Positions 5,719 through 6,797 of a stretch of 6,797 nucleotides of DNA are shown here, one piece after another; the first letter of the stretch is position 1, and each line of letters begins with the position of its first letter. The position numbers were made by a program, and so were the translations under genes. This DNA is from Deltaproteobacteria bacterium (GTDB lineage: Bacteria; Desulfobacterota; Desulfarculia; Adiutricales; Adiutricaceae). The stretch covers positions 1-6,797 of the forward strand of contig JAIRNQ010000289.1 in NCBI GenBank assembly GCA_031257955.1, given 5' to 3'. The notes under the pieces are model-generated. The model saw nothing but the letters and a program-made list of their open reading frames with translations. It did not search any database and was not told where the DNA came from.

Positions 5719-6388
5719 TTCCAGAAAAACGTTTTAGCTTCTCGATTCAAGCGTAGAGAGCCGGTATTATTCCAGAAAAAACGTTTTAGCTTATCGACTC
5801 AAGCGGGAAGTGGCGAGATTGTTCCTGAAAAAACGTTTTATCTTCTCGATTCAAGCGTAGAGAGCCGGTATTATTCCAGAAAAAATGTTTTAGCTTCTTG
5901 CGTCAAGCGGGAAGTGGCGAGATTGTTCCATAAAAACGTTTCAGCTTATCGACTCAAAGGTAAAGTGCCGGTATTATTCCAGAAAAAACGTTTCAGCTTA
6001 TCGACTCAAAGGTAAAGTGCTGGTATTATTCCAGAAAAAACGTTTTAGCTTCTCGACTCAAGCGTAGAGAGCCGGTATTATTCCAGAAAAAACGTTTTAG
6101 CTTCTCGACTCAAGCGGGAAGTGGCGAGATTGTTCCATAAAAACGTTTCAGCTTATCGACTCAAAGGTAAAGTGCCGGTATTATTCCAGAAAAAATGTTT
6201 TAGCTTCTTGCGTCAGGCGGGAAGTGGCGAGATTGTTCCATAAAAACGTTTCAGCTTATCGACTCAAGCGGGAAGCGGCATAAACGTTTGGGCATAACGT
6301 GTCAGCTTATCAAAATGTGCGGTAATGGTCGACAATATTCTAGATAAATATTTCAGCTTATCTACTTGATCAAGAAAGGTCATGAATA
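5719..6388. repeat. Tandem array of about thirteen 51/52-bp units
   Basis: Units start, by their TTCC, at 5719, 5770, 5822, 5874, 5926, 5977, 6029, 6081, 6133, 6184 and 6236. Two diverged units follow at about 6287 and 6338, still in phase. The head consensus is TTCCAGAAAAAACGTTTTAG, then CTTCTCGACTCAAGCG or CTTATCGACTCAAGCG. It contains the palindrome AAAACGTTTT and a possible GCTT/AAGC stem. The tail has three forms: GTAGAGAGCCGGTATTA (A), GGAAGTGGCGAGATTG (B) and GTAAAGTGCCGGTATTA (C), in the order A B A B C C A B C B, then a B-like tail. There are no coding frames. Fifty-two bp is close to five helical turns. Candidates are a protein-binding iteron or segregation site, or a satellite-like repeat spreading by unequal exchange. 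It is not CRISPR, because the tails recur. Confidence 0.92.
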
Positions 6389-6517
6389 ATCAAAAAAAGC
6401 GGCACAAAAAGAAGTTCCGACCATTTTAAATTTAGATATCATCAAGCAACATACAACCATCTAAGGCAACATTAACAAAAACGCAATGCAAAAACCCCGG
6501 CCTAGCCACAATACTGT
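6389..6517. other. AT-rich spacer between repeat array and transposase remnant
   Basis: I see no gene here. The stretch presumably contains the terminal end of the insertion element whose transposase stops at 6518, but I could not place an inverted-repeat end or a target duplication, because the other end of the element is outside the window. Confidence 0.4.
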
Positions 6518-6797
6518 TCAGTTAATGTTGATGACGGGGACGATCTGTCGCAACTGATTAAGGGGCTCGCCCCTCCGCCTTATCTTGAAGTTACTCATTT
6601 TTCTCTTGACTCCTCTTGGATTAAATTTGCCCCGACTGCTGACACACTTGCTGGAGGCTACTTCGTTAAGCATTTGCTCCCAGTTATTCTTCCCCACTGG
6701 GGGGGAAAGCCGCCATCAGCGGTGCTTTGCGTTGTGTTATGCGTACAGTTCCTATAAAACTTAACCTATCTGGGTCGATGCCTACTTGCCAAGCCGA
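6518..6797 (-). pseudogene. IS4-family transposase, 3' fragment with frameshift
   Basis: Read on the minus strand from the window edge, the first frame gives AWQVGIDPDRLSFIGTVRI, the well-known GIDPDRLSF block near the C-terminus of IS4-family DDE transposases. It then hits TAA at 6684-6686. A second frame carries on the homology with WEQMLNEVASS and then NPRGVKRKMSNFKIRR, the usual basic C-terminal tail, and ends at TGA (6518-6520). The second frame is closed by TGA at 6716-6718, so the frame change lies in 6684-6718. This interval holds a run of seven G (6699-6705), a likely slip point. The catalytic part would lie beyond the window. The gene is therefore probably inactive, unless the G run is a sequencing error. 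It marks an insertion element about 130 bp from the 52-bp array. Confidence 0.85.

Noticed and set aside
5719..6388. CRISPR array
   Set aside because: The whole 51/52-bp unit is conserved and the would-be spacers fall into three recurring types rather than being unique. The repeat half also varies. No cas genes are present.

Overview
The window holds two intact housekeeping genes (dnaA and hisC, plus strand), one small regulator gene (XRE/Cro type, minus strand) and, at the right edge, the frameshifted 3' end of an IS4-family transposase (minus strand). Together they cover only about 44% of the bases. The rest has no recognisable genes but is rich in repeats and inverted repeats. The genes are moderately GC-rich with conventional Shine-Dalgarno sites, so the source is bacterial. 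The DnaA has a Glu-Asp Walker B and a divergent DNA-binding helix, which recalls Desulfovibrio-like and other deltaproteobacterial (Desulfobacterota) proteins. That placement rests on memory of the family and is tentative. Low coding density and a decayed transposase would fit a host-associated or otherwise eroding genome, which is inference.

Layout. 1-918: no gene; it includes a very AT-rich block (about 365-560), an intrinsic-terminator-like hairpin (744-776) and a possible dnaA promoter. 919-2325: dnaA. 2326-2941: the dnaA-hisC gap, filled with structure: a run of about eight 21-bp iteron-like repeats (2376-2543), a perfect inverted repeat (2541-2554), three 67-bp GC-rich repeats each carrying two hairpins (2557-2758), a 7-bp hairpin (2792-2811) and a 10-bp-stem hairpin just before hisC (2864-2896). 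2942-4048: hisC. 4072-4104: overlapping hairpins between the convergent hisC and XRE genes. 4124-4330: XRE gene. 4331-5718: no gene; several hairpins and palindromes. 5719-6388: a tandem array of about thirteen 51/52-bp units, each centred on a near-palindromic AAAACGTTTT core. 6518-6797: IS4 transposase remnant.

How it may fit together. DnaA is the replication initiator, and bacterial origins often lie beside dnaA. I found no consensus DnaA box (TTATNCACA) by eye. Residues of the DnaA recognition helix that normally contact the box are altered. The 21-bp array directly downstream of dnaA (two helical turns per unit) and the 52-bp array about 3.4 kb further on (close to five turns per unit) are both built like protein-binding iterons. 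The most interesting hypothesis is a non-canonical origin or segregation locus using these repeats; it is not proven. HisC is a metabolic neighbour (histidine biosynthesis) with no evident functional tie to DnaA. dnaN is not next to dnaA here.
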